Positions 41,930-51,794 of a DNA stretch of 64,000 nt are shown one piece after another (position 1 is the stretch's first letter; each line of letters opens with the position of its first letter). Below the pieces are notes generated by a model, which was not told where the DNA came from, did no database searches, and was given only the letters and a program-made list of their open reading frames with translations. Where the stretch lies: contig JAWLAT010000022.1 in the NCBI GenBank assembly GCA_041395325.1, forward strand, positions 1 through 64,000, read 5' to 3'. This DNA is from JAWLAT01 sp041395325 (lineage in GTDB: Bacteria; Pseudomonadota; Gammaproteobacteria; Xanthomonadales; SZUA-5). The position numbers were made by a program, and so were the translations under genes.

Positions 41930-42314
41930 CCTCGTAAACGTCGAGGAACCCCACATCCACGCCGTCGGCATTCAGCGTTTCGTCTTCGATACGGAAACGA
42001 CAACAGGCTCCCACGCGTTCGAAGGTCGTGCCTTCCCCATTGGGCCCCAACAGCGAACGAAAGTACTGCGCAGACCATTCGTGGCCCTGCCCTTCGGTGT
42101 ATCCACCAACCAGCACGGGGGCCTCTGGCGTGTAGCCGTAGTCTTGCAAGTCGGTCGGTTTCAGCCATTCGAGATAGGGTGTGTCCTCGCTGGTTCCGTT
42201 GGGTATCCCTCGACTCTCAACGACGGTCAGGGATTCGATCTCTTCGCAAAGCGCGGTCTGGCCGATGAGCAGCAACACGGTGAGAGACGTCGCCTGAAAA
42301 ACCTTTCTGGTCAT
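41922..42314 (-). pseudogene. 5' fragment of an exported-protein gene truncated by the IS3-family element
   Basis: The reading frame starts at ATG 42314 with a signal peptide (MTRKVFQATSLTVLLLIGQ, cleavage near ALC) and continues for 131 codons to the CAC duplication. In the present DNA it stops at the first codon of the IS end. Together with the 31 codons at 40529-40624 it encoded a 162-residue protein. Visible features are CCRFRIEDETLNADGVDVGFLDVYEVKV, cut into VEE-like strands; I do not recognise a family. Confidence 0.85.
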
Positions 42315-42643
42315 TGCGTTTCCTCGGGTCACAAGCAAGGATCACCTCGATGCACGATGTTGAGCGCGGTCACACGACGATAGTGAGATGACGATCGACC
42401 TCGATCTCTCCGACGCTGCGCCAACACTTGAACTGGTGCAGACGTCGACACGCTATTGGGACCATCGTTCCCACACAAGACGGTGAGTCCTGCAGCGATG
42501 GGATTACGCAGCCGGTGCGCAAGATCTCGTCGGCAAGCGTTGCTCTGCAACTTCGGTGTCGGACCAGACCCGGTGGAAGCGCGAGGTTGGAAGGCCTGTC
42601 TCAGCGACCAGACGGCCGCCGACCGCGAGATTCATCGGTCCAC
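42315..42643. other. 329-nt region without a convincing gene
   Basis: Only short overlapping frames with poor codon character are present. It should contain the leftward promoter of the disrupted gene. No repeats or hairpins stood out. Confidence 0.4.
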
Positions 42644-43324
42644 TCACCTGGACGGCCGCCGCACCACCCGCACCGTCCCGCTGTTGCCCCCACCGCAGTA
42701 CAGCAGTTCGCCCCCATCGGACTCCAGGCCACTGACGCCGGTGCCTGCGGGCATGCGCAGACGTTCGAGCACGGCGCCGCTGTCGGGATAGATGCGGCGC
42801 AGTTCGCTTTCCTCGCCTTCCCAGGTGCCGTGCCACAGGTCGCCGTCGGCCCAGGTCACGCCGGTGACGAAGCGATTGGATTCGATGGTGCGCAGCACGG
42901 CGCCGGTTTGCGGGTCGACCTGATGAATGCGGCGATCACGGTACTGACCCACCCACAGGCTGCCCTCGGCCCAGGTCAAGCCAGAATCGCGGCCACCACC
43001 GGGCGCCGGGATCGAAGTCAACACCTCGCCAGTGGCCGGGTCGATGCGGTCGATGCGCGATTCGGCAATCTGATACAGGTGGGTGCCATCAAAGGCGGTG
43101 CCGGCATCACCGGCGCAAGCCAGTGTACGCACCGGAGCGCCGCTGATCGGATCGAATGCCTGCAGACGTGCCCCTTGCGCGGCCCAGACCAACTGGCCAT
43201 CGTGGGTCACCCCGTGAACCGGGTCGGCACCCTCGAAGGGACCGTATTCGCGGACGACTTCGGCGATTCGGACGAGCGCTTGGTCGGCCGCAGGATCGAT
43301 GTTGGCGGCGTGAACTGCGGACAT
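42644..43324 (-). CDS. Beta-propeller protein (PQQ/glutamine cyclotransferase-like repeats)
   Basis: A 226-residue protein of repeated four-stranded blades: HGVTHDGQLVWAAQ, AFDGTHLYQIAESRIDRIDP, SGLTWAEGSLWVGQYRDRRIHQVDP and VTGVTWADGDLWHGTW. There is no signal peptide, so it is probably cytosolic, and no catalytic residues are evident. It lies 45 nt downstream of the regulator gene on the same strand and is likely co-transcribed with it. Confidence 0.8.
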   Translation of the reverse strand: MSAVHAANIDPAADQALVRIAEVVREYGPFEGADPVHGVTHDGQLVWAAQGARLQAFDPISGAPVRTLACAGDAGTAFDGTHLYQIAESRIDRIDPATGEVLTSIPAPGGGRDSGLTWAEGSLWVGQYRDRRIHQVDPQTGAVLRTIESNRFVTGVTWADGDLWHGTWEGEESELRRIYPDSGAVLERLRMPAGTGVSGLESDGGELLYCGGGNSGTVRVVRRPSR

Positions 43325-43369
43325 GGGTGTGCTCCGGTGAGTGGCGCCATGCGGCGCGGTGAAGCCACT

Positions 43370-44596
43370 CTACGCAGGCCGCAGCGGGGCCGGGAGTAAC
43401 AATGTTGTCGTGAATCCCGCCAGCGGCCGGGTCAGCCAGCGGCGGGCACGTGCCTGACCGATGGCTCGTACTTTCCCGTCGCGCTCCAGATCAGCAAGTG
43501 CCCGTTGCACGGTGCGCTGACTGGCGCCCAACGCCAGCGCCAAGGCCGAGGTGGACCACGCCGCACCGTCAGCCAGCAAGGCCAGCAGGGCACCCTGTGG
43601 ACCGGCGATGGGTGGCGACAGGACCATCACTTCGGACGCCTCCAGCGGGCACAACTGGAAACCCGTGGGCGTGGCCTCGATACGCGCCAACGGCCGCAGC
43701 AGCGCGCGCAGTCGCCCGATCTGCACCCGCAAGCGCGCCCGATGGCTGTCATCCGGATCGCGCGTGCGAAAGACTGTCGCGATCAGCGGCTCGCGCTCGG
43801 ATGTATCGGGCCAGGCGCGTGCCAGTGCGCTGGCCAGGCCGAACAGCACCGGACGACGCACCAGCGACAGCCGGAAATCCCCCCGGTACAAGGCCAACTG
43901 ACAGGCATCGACCACCAGTGCACCGGACCGCCGCAGCGCGGCGACTTCGTCCAGTCGCAACAGTCGCTCGCCTTGCCCGGCCTGTTCCAGTCGCGCGGCC
44001 GGTCGTGCCAGCGTTGCGCGGGCCTCCTCAACCTCGGCGAGCAAGGCTCCGATGCCCGCCCGCAGCGCCGCCGTCCGCGCGCGCGTCGGCGCTGCAGTCG
44101 CTTGATCGATCTCTAGCGCGCGCACCGCCAGTTCGGCACCAGCCAGTTCCGCCGTGGCCAGCAACGCGGGTGGCGCCTCCGGACCCAGTTGCAGTTCGGC
44201 CCTGATCCGTGACGCCTCCTCCAACCGACCGAGCAACAGAGACCGTCTAAGCGCAAGCACCCGCGAATGATTCGCATTGGCCCGGTCGCCATGCGCATCG
44301 AGTGTCGCCATCGCGCGCAGCAAGGCCCGCGGCGATGCGCTGATCTCGCGCAGCACCAGCGCGATCTCGGCCTCCGCCACCACGCAACGGGCCCGCGCCA
44401 CGACCTCCTGCGTACCGAAGCGCCGACCGGCCCGCCGCAGCAAAGCTCTCGCCCGGCCGTACTCCCCCAGCTGCGCCATCGCGATCCCACGCAATGCCAG
44501 CGCTGCCGGGTCTTCGCGTAACGCCACATGCTTGAGCGCTGTCAACGCATCGCCACTGCTCAGGGCTCGTGCGGCGGCTGCGATCAGGGAATCCAT
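43370..44596 (-). CDS. Putative transcriptional regulator with helical-repeat N-terminus and C-terminal winged helix
   Basis: A 408-residue protein. Residues 5-200 are Ala/Leu/Arg-rich helices of TPR character. The C-terminal 130 residues contain a winged-helix pattern (GALLALLADGAAWSTSALALALGASQRTVQRALADLERDGKVRAI). Family-level naming is not possible. It precedes the propeller gene and could control it; the pairing is inference. Confidence 0.65.
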   Translation of the reverse strand: MDSLIAAAARALSSGDALTALKHVALREDPAALALRGIAMAQLGEYGRARALLRRAGRRFGTQEVVARARCVVAEAEIALVLREISASPRALLRAMATLDAHGDRANANHSRVLALRRSLLLGRLEEASRIRAELQLGPEAPPALLATAELAGAELAVRALEIDQATAAPTRARTAALRAGIGALLAEVEEARATLARPAARLEQAGQGERLLRLDEVAALRRSGALVVDACQLALYRGDFRLSLVRRPVLFGLASALARAWPDTSEREPLIATVFRTRDPDDSHRARLRVQIGRLRALLRPLARIEATPTGFQLCPLEASEVMVLSPPIAGPQGALLALLADGAAWSTSALALALGASQRTVQRALADLERDGKVRAIGQARARRWLTRPLAGFTTTLLLPAPLRPA

Positions 44597-44818
44597 GGCG
44601 TGCAGGGTGCCCGCGGGAGCGCGGAGTGGGAATGGTCAGCGGGTCAGACCATTGACTGATGGCGCCTGGCCGCAATCGAAGTGTGAAACGCTACGCTTCC
44701 GACCAGCAAAGTAACGCGGCTTGCACGCTCATCCCACCCTACGCAACCCGGGATCTTCAATGGACCTCGACCACGGCGACGGTCAATGAACTTTGTCTTT
44801 GGCAAGGCCTTCTGGCTG

Positions 44819-45130
44819 CTAGACGTAGGGAAAGGCCATGATCGAGTACACCAGTACGAGACTCGCGGATGCGAGCACACCCGTTCTGACGATCGCACCC
44901 CAGCCGTCACCGAGCAGTGTGTTCAGGCCATCCAGCCCGTAGATGGCGAAAAGCCCAATGGCCGACGCCACAGCCGCCAATCCTCGAGCCCGTGGATCGT
45001 TCTGCAACGGCACTTGGCATGAGGGGCAGCAGCTTGTACGCCGCGCTTGCCCAGGCGAATGCCCAACGGACTTTCGGGGGAGCTTGCGGTCAAAGAGTTC
45101 GATGCCACATCTCGGACACGGACTAGCCAT
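44819..45130 (-). CDS. Zinc-ribbon membrane protein, function unknown
   Basis: A 103-residue protein with an N-terminal zinc ribbon (CPRCG and CCPSC, four cysteines) and two hydrophobic helices (about 50-68 and 82-100). The ATG at 45130 has GGAGG 9 nt upstream. I see no family assignment; the gene stands alone in the accessory stretch. Confidence 0.65.
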   Translation of the reverse strand: MASPCPRCGIELFDRKLPRKSVGHSPGQARRTSCCPSCQVPLQNDPRARGLAAVASAIGLFAIYGLDGLNTLLGDGWGAIVRTGVLASASLVLVYSIMAFPYV

Positions 45131-45221
45131 CAATAACTACCTCCGAATGGGCGAGTTGAGCACTGTAGGTCGTCGGCAACTTGTAGCGGCGGACCACCTC
45201 TCATTGGGACACAAGTATCAC

Positions 45222-45743
45222 TCAGGGAACAGCCCTGGTGTTCTCCGCGTACCTGGCCAAAGCCGGTTCAAAATCTCTGCAGCCATTGCCCAGGCCGTCG
45301 AGAAACGCATCAGTCAGTTCGATGAGGCGATCAAGCTTTGCCGCGTCAGGATCAGACAGCGAGGCCGAATAGAGCGGCTCAATAAGTTGAATCCGCCGCT
45401 CCCTGTCCCGCGGATAGGGGTCACCCAGCTCCAGCATCGCTTGGTGGAGAGCCATCGCCGACTCGCCCAGGCCGACCACCTGCAATGCCTGCCTGGCTTC
45501 GGGCGCAAATATGCCGCTGGAGTTGTAGAAGAACTGTGGCAGGGCACCGTTCATCGTTTCGGAGATCACACAATGAGCAGCCACCAGGTTGCGGACGGGT
45601 TCCGGTGCCGCCGCAAAAGCACGCAGAAAATCGTCGGGCGAAAGGTCAAGGTCAATCCGATCCCACCAATCACCAATTGCCCACCAATACGCATATTCCC
45701 GGGGGCGGACTCCAAGCACTCTTTTCAAGAGTCGAAAGATCAT
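45222..45743 (-). CDS. DUF4375-family protein
   Basis: A 173-residue protein with the DUF4375 signature NGALPQFFYNSSG preceded by PEPVRNLVAAHCVISETM and followed by EARQALQVVGLGESAMALHQAM. It appears cytosolic. The family is widespread in small mobile or immunity-like contexts and has no known function. The ATG at 45743 fits better than the GTG at 45755. Confidence 0.75.
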   Translation of the reverse strand: MIFRLLKRVLGVRPREYAYWWAIGDWWDRIDLDLSPDDFLRAFAAAPEPVRNLVAAHCVISETMNGALPQFFYNSSGIFAPEARQALQVVGLGESAMALHQAMLELGDPYPRDRERRIQLIEPLYSASLSDPDAAKLDRLIELTDAFLDGLGNGCRDFEPALARYAENTRAVP

Positions 45744-46065
45744 GGTGACCTTCACGGCCGTCTCCAGCCGGTCATCGTATCGGCTCCGCGCCCGACGCCG
45801 CCAGGCGAATTCACAGTGGGTAAGCTCGCGACATCAGAGCCGTCCCACCCCGTCAGCAACGAGCGCTTTGGGTGGGCCCCACATCTGGGCTGCCCTGTCT
45901 TTCGAAGCTGAACACGTGGGCCACGGTGATAGCTCGCGACTCACCCGGGCTCTGGAAAAGGACCCCGAGTGAGCGCGCGCCCACCCGAGCATTTGGCCAG
46001 CGATCCGGAGCAGCCGAATCAGGTGATCAGTATGGTCCGCGCCAGCGACACCCAGGAGTCGCTTT

Positions 46066-46092
46066 CCTTTGTGTCCTTGGTGTCCTTTGTGT
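46066..46092. repeat. Three tandem 9-bp units (CCTTTGTGT)
   Basis: Two CCTTTGTGT units flank a CCTTGGTGT unit without spacers. The run is in non-coding DNA next to a REP. Similar CCTTTGTGT runs are common in bacterial intergenic regions. Confidence 0.7.
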
Positions 46093-46171
46093 TGAATGGC
46101 CCTTGCCTGAAGGCCCCCGGACAGCCTTGAAAACTCTGACGGGGCGCGAAGATTGGCCGGAAGCGTACGGG

Positions 46172-46197
46172 TCGCGAGCAGGGCTCGCTCCTACGGG
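46172..46197. repeat. Single REP-like sequence
   Basis: TCGCGAGCAGGGCTCGCTCC followed by TACGGG, with the hairpin GCGAGC-AGG-GCTCGC. It belongs to a different REP subclass from the pair at 16064-16137 (GGG in the loop, a TAC tail). Confidence 0.75.
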
Positions 46198-46298
46198 CGT
46201 CGCTGCCTGGCGATCGCTGGACCTTTCGAGTTGCTGTCCCGTGACGCGACCGGCGAAGCCATCAGCTGGTCAGTCGGGTGGCTCAGGAAGCGCGCGAC

Positions 46299-47399
46299 TC
46301 AGTACGACCCGTCGAAATAGGGATCGTGGTCTTCGCTGCCGCCTTCGGAGAGGCGGATCTTCAGGGCCAGACCGTCGCGCGAATCGGCCTTGCGCAGGGC
46401 TTCCTCGAGTTCGATCTTGCCTTCCTTGTACAGCGCAAACAGCGACTGGTCGAAGGTCTGCATGCCATCGGCCAGCGAGCGGTCCATCGCCTCCTTCATC
46501 TCGTGAATCTGCCCGCGGCGGATCAGGTCACGAATCATCGGCGTGTTGAGCAGAATCTCGATGGCCGGCAGGCGCTTGCCGTCCTTGCCGGTGACCAGGC
46601 GCTGCGAAATGATCGCCCGCAGGTTCAGCGAGACGTTCATCAGGATGTTCTTGTGGGCGCTCTCGGGGAAAAAGTTGAGGATGCGCTCCAGCGTCTGGTC
46701 GGCGTTGTTGGAGTGCAGCGTGGACAGGCACAGATGACCGGTTTCGGAGAAGGCAATCGCCGCCTCCATGGTTTCGGTGTCGAGAATCTCACCGATCATG
46801 ATCACGTCCGGGGCCTCACGCATCGCGTTCTTCAGCGCGTGGTGATAGGTACGCGTGTCCAGGCCCACTTCGCGCTGATTGACGATCGATTTCTTGTGCT
46901 TGTGCAGGAACTCGATCGGATCCTCGACAGTGAGGATGTGACCGCTGCTGTGGCTGTTGCGGTGGTCGATCATCGAGGCCAGCGACGAGGACTTGCCCGA
47001 GCCGGTGGCGCCGACCACCAGGATCAGTCCGCGCGGTTCCATGATCAGATCCCGCAGGATCGGCGGCAGCTTGAGCTGCTCCATCGACGGGATCTCGCTC
47101 TTGATCGCGCGGATCACCATGCCGACTTCGCCGCGCTGCTTGAACACGTTGATGCGGAAGCGCCCGGCGTCCTTGACCGCAATCGCGAGGTTCAGCTCCA
47201 GATCGCGCTCGAAGGCCGGTACCTGGCCCTCGTCCATCAGCGAGTAGGCGATCTTCTTGACCATGCCCGGCGGCAAGCCGGTGTTGCCGAGCGGGTAGAG
47301 GCGGCCTTCCACCTTGATGTTGACCGGAGCGCCCGTGGTCAAGAACATGTCCGAGGCGTTCTTTTCGGTCATCAGCTTGAGGAAGTAACCGATATCCAT
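46299..47399 (-). CDS. pilU: Type IV pilus twitching motility ATPase PilU
   Basis: A 366-residue PilT/PilU-type ATPase: Walker A GATGSGKSS, the Asp box PIEFLH, Walker B and the LSTLHSNNADQTLERI region. PilU assists PilT in pilus retraction at the inner membrane base. It differs from PilT in the C-terminal 30 residues (charged, ending DPYFDGSY). pilT is not in the window. AGGAG is upstream of the ATG, and the divergent 47532 lipoprotein is 132 nt away. Confidence 0.93.
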   Translation of the reverse strand: MDIGYFLKLMTEKNASDMFLTTGAPVNIKVEGRLYPLGNTGLPPGMVKKIAYSLMDEGQVPAFERDLELNLAIAVKDAGRFRINVFKQRGEVGMVIRAIKSEIPSMEQLKLPPILRDLIMEPRGLILVVGATGSGKSSSLASMIDHRNSHSSGHILTVEDPIEFLHKHKKSIVNQREVGLDTRTYHHALKNAMREAPDVIMIGEILDTETMEAAIAFSETGHLCLSTLHSNNADQTLERILNFFPESAHKNILMNVSLNLRAIISQRLVTGKDGKRLPAIEILLNTPMIRDLIRRGQIHEMKEAMDRSLADGMQTFDQSLFALYKEGKIELEEALRKADSRDGLALKIRLSEGGSEDHDPYFDGSY

Positions 47400-47531
47400 G
47401 CCCTGCTCCTGTCGATCCAGTCTGTCCCGGCGCCGGCCGCCCTCCAATTTTGTGCGCCGGCTGATCGCGGTGCTTGATGCGCCGCGGCGCGATCCCGACA
47501 ATGGGACCACTGCCCGTGAGAGTAACCCCAA

Positions 47532-47945
47532 GTGCGCCTGAATTGTACGCGAGTGGACGACCGCACGGCTGGTCGTGGAACGAAGCGAAGCGCAGCGCCC
47601 TGGGTGCTGCTGCTTCTGTCCCTGTGGCTGGTCGGCTGCGCCTCGACGCCGGCACCGGTCGGATTGCTGGAGCAGGCCGAGCAGGCCATTGCGACGGCCC
47701 GTGAGGCACGCGCCGCCGATTACGCGCCGGTGGACTGGCGTCTGGCCAGCGATACCTTCAGCCAGGCCCAGGCGGAACTGGGCGAAAGGCGGCACGATGA
47801 GGCGGCCCGGCTGCTGGAGCGGACCATCGTCCACGCCGAACTGGCCCGGGTGCGCGCCGAGAACGCGCACCAGCGTGCTCAGATCGACGCCCAGCAACAG
47901 GAAAATGAACGCTTGCGCCGCGAACTGCTGGGAGAACGTCGATGA
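47532..47945 (+). CDS. DUF4398-type lipoprotein
   Basis: A 137-residue lipoprotein starting at GTG. The lipobox is LVGC, and the mature part is helical with EQAEQAIATAREARAADYAPVDW, the DUF4398 pattern, then AARLLERTIVHAELARVRAE. A second start is possible at GTG 47553. It overlaps the OmpA-family gene by 4 nt (ATGA), so the two outer-membrane proteins are co-expressed. Confidence 0.75.
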   Translation: MRLNCTRVDDRTAGRGTKRSAAPWVLLLLSLWLVGCASTPAPVGLLEQAEQAIATAREARAADYAPVDWRLASDTFSQAQAELGERRHDEAARLLERTIVHAELARVRAENAHQRAQIDAQQQENERLRRELLGERR

Positions 47946-48925
47946 ACGCACGTCCGTTGACGATCCTGGCACTCAGTGCGGCCTTGGCTGCCTGTGCCGC
48001 CGCGCCCAAGCGCGATCTGGCGCTGGAGCGGCTGCAGGCCGACTGGCGCGAAATTGGCACGCCGCAAGCGCGCGAACAGGCCCCGCTGGCCTGGCGCGAC
48101 GCCCGCAGCGCACTGGATCGGCTGGCCAGCGGCGACGGCAAGCCCACACAGCGCGCCGAATGGGCCTTCCTGGCCGAACAGCGCCTGCAGATCCTGCGCG
48201 TGGCCGTGGCTGGGGCCGAGGATGGCGTGCAACTGCGTCAGCTGGAGAGCGAACGGCAGGCGATCCTGCTGGAAGCCAGCCGCCGCGATGCGGAGCTGGC
48301 CCGACTGGAAGCCGAGAAGTTGCGCTTGCAGGCACTGGCTCGCTCCGAAGAGGCCGAGCGACTGCGGCTGGAGGCCGATTCCGAATCGGCTCGGCGCATT
48401 GAGGTTGAGGAAATGGCCGAGCTGGCGCGGCAGGAAGCCGATGCCGCCCGCCGACTGGCCGATGCGCAGGCCCGCGAAGCCGAACTGGCGCGTCGCGAAG
48501 CCGAACTGGCCTCGGCCCAGTCGATCAGCCTGCGCCAGCAGCTGGCCACCATTCGCGCGGTGCCGAGCACCCGCGGCCTGGTGATTACGCTGGGCGATGT
48601 GTTCTTTGCCGCCGGCCAGGCGGAACTGGCGGTGGCCGCGCGGGACAACCTGGGCGCCGTGCTCGATGTGCTGGCGCGACACCCGGACAAGGCCGTCAAG
48701 ATCGAGGGCCACACCGACAGCAGCGGCCCCGATGACGCCAACCTCGCGCTGTCGGAGCGGCGCGCCCGCTCGGTGCGCGAGGCCCTGGTGGCGCAGGGCG
48801 CCGATCCCTCACGGATCAGTGCTGGCGGCTATGGTGAGTCGCAGCCCATTGCCAGCAACGACACGGCCGAGGGACGGGCCCGCAACCGGCGCGTGGAGAT
48901 CATCATCGAGGGCGCGCGCGAATAG
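47942..48925 (+). CDS. OmpA-family lipoprotein with a DUF4398-like helical region
   Basis: A 327-residue protein with lipobox LAAC. A long helical, Ala/Glu/Arg-rich segment (about 25-190) is followed by a C-terminal OmpA domain with VIEIEGHTDSSG-like residues (KIEGHTDSSG), NLALSERRARSVREALV and the closing RNRRVEIII. It should span the periplasm from the outer membrane to peptidoglycan. The upstream DUF4398 lipoprotein overlaps and may interact with it. Confidence 0.9.
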   Translation: MNARPLTILALSAALAACAAAPKRDLALERLQADWREIGTPQAREQAPLAWRDARSALDRLASGDGKPTQRAEWAFLAEQRLQILRVAVAGAEDGVQLRQLESERQAILLEASRRDAELARLEAEKLRLQALARSEEAERLRLEADSESARRIEVEEMAELARQEADAARRLADAQAREAELARREAELASAQSISLRQQLATIRAVPSTRGLVITLGDVFFAAGQAELAVAARDNLGAVLDVLARHPDKAVKIEGHTDSSGPDDANLALSERRARSVREALVAQGADPSRISAGGYGESQPIASNDTAEGRARNRRVEIIIEGARE

Positions 48926-49376
48926 AGCCACTTTGACGGCCGTCTGCCGCCGTGACCGCCACCGTCCCCGTCGCGCTTGACCTCAGCTTCGCCGCTCAAG
49001 GCCAGGCGAATGCAAGCGCACGGAGAGCTTTGAGCGACCCCGAATGGTGTTGGTGGAGTGCCGGGCACGGCACGGAAAATCACCTCCATTCGAGCGACGT
49101 GAACCCTGCCCGCGAACCGCCTCTCGGGTCGATTGCCAGCCCCGCCAGATCGGAGTAAGTTCGATCTGCGTCAGGAGGAAGTCCATCCGGCATGTCGCGT
49201 CATCCAGGCCCCGAAGTTTCCGCGCAGTCACTGCGCGAACTGCCCCCTCTGCGGGGCGGGCGGCCGAGCAGCACCGCACCTTGCACGAGCACCGACGGCT
49301 ACAGCCGGGCGGCGTCTTGTGCTGGCTTGCCTCCGGACCCATGTCCCGTATCGACCATCGAGAGGAGGGGTTGGCA
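48926..49376. other. 451-nt region; at most one weak small ORF
   Basis: Most of this stretch looks non-coding. A 74-codon ORF (49192-49416) has a good AGGAGG but poor composition (many Pro, Ser and Arg) and no recognisable motif, and it overlaps the YdcH-like start. I leave it uncalled. The AGAGGAGGGG at its right end serves the gene at 49377. Confidence 0.4.
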
Positions 49377-49601
49377 ATGTTCGAAAACCAGCGTCAGGAA
49401 GATGTTCAGGATCTGATGGAGCGCAATGACGAGTTCAAGCGCTTGTTGCTCCGTCATCGGGAACTGGACAAGCAGGTCACCGATGCCGAATTGGGCGTCA
49501 ATCCCATCGAAGACCTGGCACTGCACACGCTGAAGAAGGAAAAGCTCTGGGCCAAGGACCGTCTCACCCTGCTGTGGGACCAGAATCACGAGTCCGCCTG
49601 A
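49377..49601 (+). CDS. YdcH/DUF465-like small protein
   Basis: A 74-residue helical protein with the family pattern (RNDEFKRLLLRHRELDKQVTDAE, then ALHTLKKEKLWAKDRL). AGAGGAGGGG sits close upstream of the ATG. An in-frame ATG at 49341 is less likely. Function unknown; a second member of the family lies at 58187. Confidence 0.8.
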   Translation: MFENQRQEDVQDLMERNDEFKRLLLRHRELDKQVTDAELGVNPIEDLALHTLKKEKLWAKDRLTLLWDQNHESA

Positions 49602-49803
49602 GCGACGCGGTCCGCCTCGGACCATCTGATCGACAACCACTGATCGGCGCCGACTGGCAACAGCCAGTTGCGCTCCGACCCCATCGACGCCCGGTCTGCC
49701 GTCTCTGGCGATGCCAGCGGCGGCCGGGCAGAAGCGGCGGGATGCGCGCCGCCATGCCGATCGCGTAACCTTCGCGCTCACTTTTGCGCGTGGGACCACC
49801 GAC

Positions 49804-51180
<1,377 letters not shown>

Positions 51181-51183
51181 GCG

Positions 51184-51326
51184 AGGGCTGAGGGTCTAGG
51201 GCTGAGGGTTCAGAGAGTACCCCGCGCTGGTGAGTTCGGTCCGTTGTCGAACACACTGGCTTGCATTTCGGGAGCGCCGGCCTGCAAGTACCCGCCCTGA
51301 CCCCTCAGCCCTGCGCCCTGAGCCCT
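51184..51326. repeat. Imperfect inverted repeat pair of AGGGCTGAGGG type
   Basis: Arm 1 is 51184-51213 and arm 2 is 51295-51326. They are inverted with 25 of 30 matches, and the stop codon of the GNAT gene lies in arm 2. The same family appears at 63621-63643. An 81-nt spacer separates the arms. Confidence 0.7.
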
Positions 51327-51792
51327 AATCCACAAAGCTCCGCTCAAACATCCGATACCGGCACTCGTCCATGCCCAGACTGCGATAGGTCTGCATGGCT
51401 CGGTCGTTGTCGTTCTCGACGTACAGGCGCAGACCGCAGGCGCCTTCGGCCTGGGCCTGGGCTTCGACGGCACGGTAGAGCGCGCGGAAGGCACCGATGC
51501 GACGGGCCTCGGGGATCACGTAGACGCTTTGGATCCACCAGAACAGGCCGTTGCGCCAGTCGCTCCATTCGAAGGTCACCAGCAGGCAGGCCACCGGCCG
51601 GCCCTGTTGGCGGGCGACCAGATAGCGGCCCTTGGCAGGATCGGTCAGCGCAGCCATGACGCCGGGATTGATGCGCTCGGGATCCAGCCGCTTGTGCTCC
51701 GTTTCCCAGGCCATCGCCTGGTTGGCGGCCACCAGAAAGGCGTGGTCGTCCAGGTGCGCCGGCCCGACGCTCAATGCCGTTCCGTTGGCCAT
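51325..51792 (-). CDS. GNAT-family N-acetyltransferase
   Basis: A 155-residue acetyltransferase with the acetyl-CoA loop in VIPEARRIGAFRALYRAV and the last strand GLRLYVENDNDRAMQTYRSLGM. The substrate is unknown. It starts 2 nt after the ntrC stop on the same strand, so it is probably the last gene of the ntrB-ntrC transcript. Confidence 0.87.
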   Translation of the reverse strand: MANGTALSVGPAHLDDHAFLVAANQAMAWETEHKRLDPERINPGVMAALTDPAKGRYLVARQQGRPVACLLVTFEWSDWRNGLFWWIQSVYVIPEARRIGAFRALYRAVEAQAQAEGACGLRLYVENDNDRAMQTYRSLGMDECRYRMFERSFVD

Positions 51793-51794
51793 CT

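Larger units (their letters stand above)
45744..46298. other. 555-nt gene-free region with repeats
   Basis: No gene could be supported. It holds a REP-like hairpin at 46172-46197 and a 9-bp tandem repeat at 46066-46092. The right end is the promoter-distal flank of pilU. Confidence 0.5.

Noticed and set aside
45744..46298. Possible gene remnants in the region beside pilU
   Set aside because: Open frames here are short, and the sequence is dominated by repeats; nothing recognisable was found.
47575..48402. A 275-codon frame overlapping the DUF4398 and OmpA lipoproteins
   Set aside because: It lies in another frame of two clear lipoprotein genes and has the Arg/Ser/Pro-rich composition of a shadow.
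49192..49416. A 74-codon ORF with AGGAGG upstream, before the YdcH-like gene
   Set aside because: The composition is Pro, Ser and Arg-rich with no recognisable features, and it runs into the YdcH-like gene in another frame. I list it only as uncertain within the gap.
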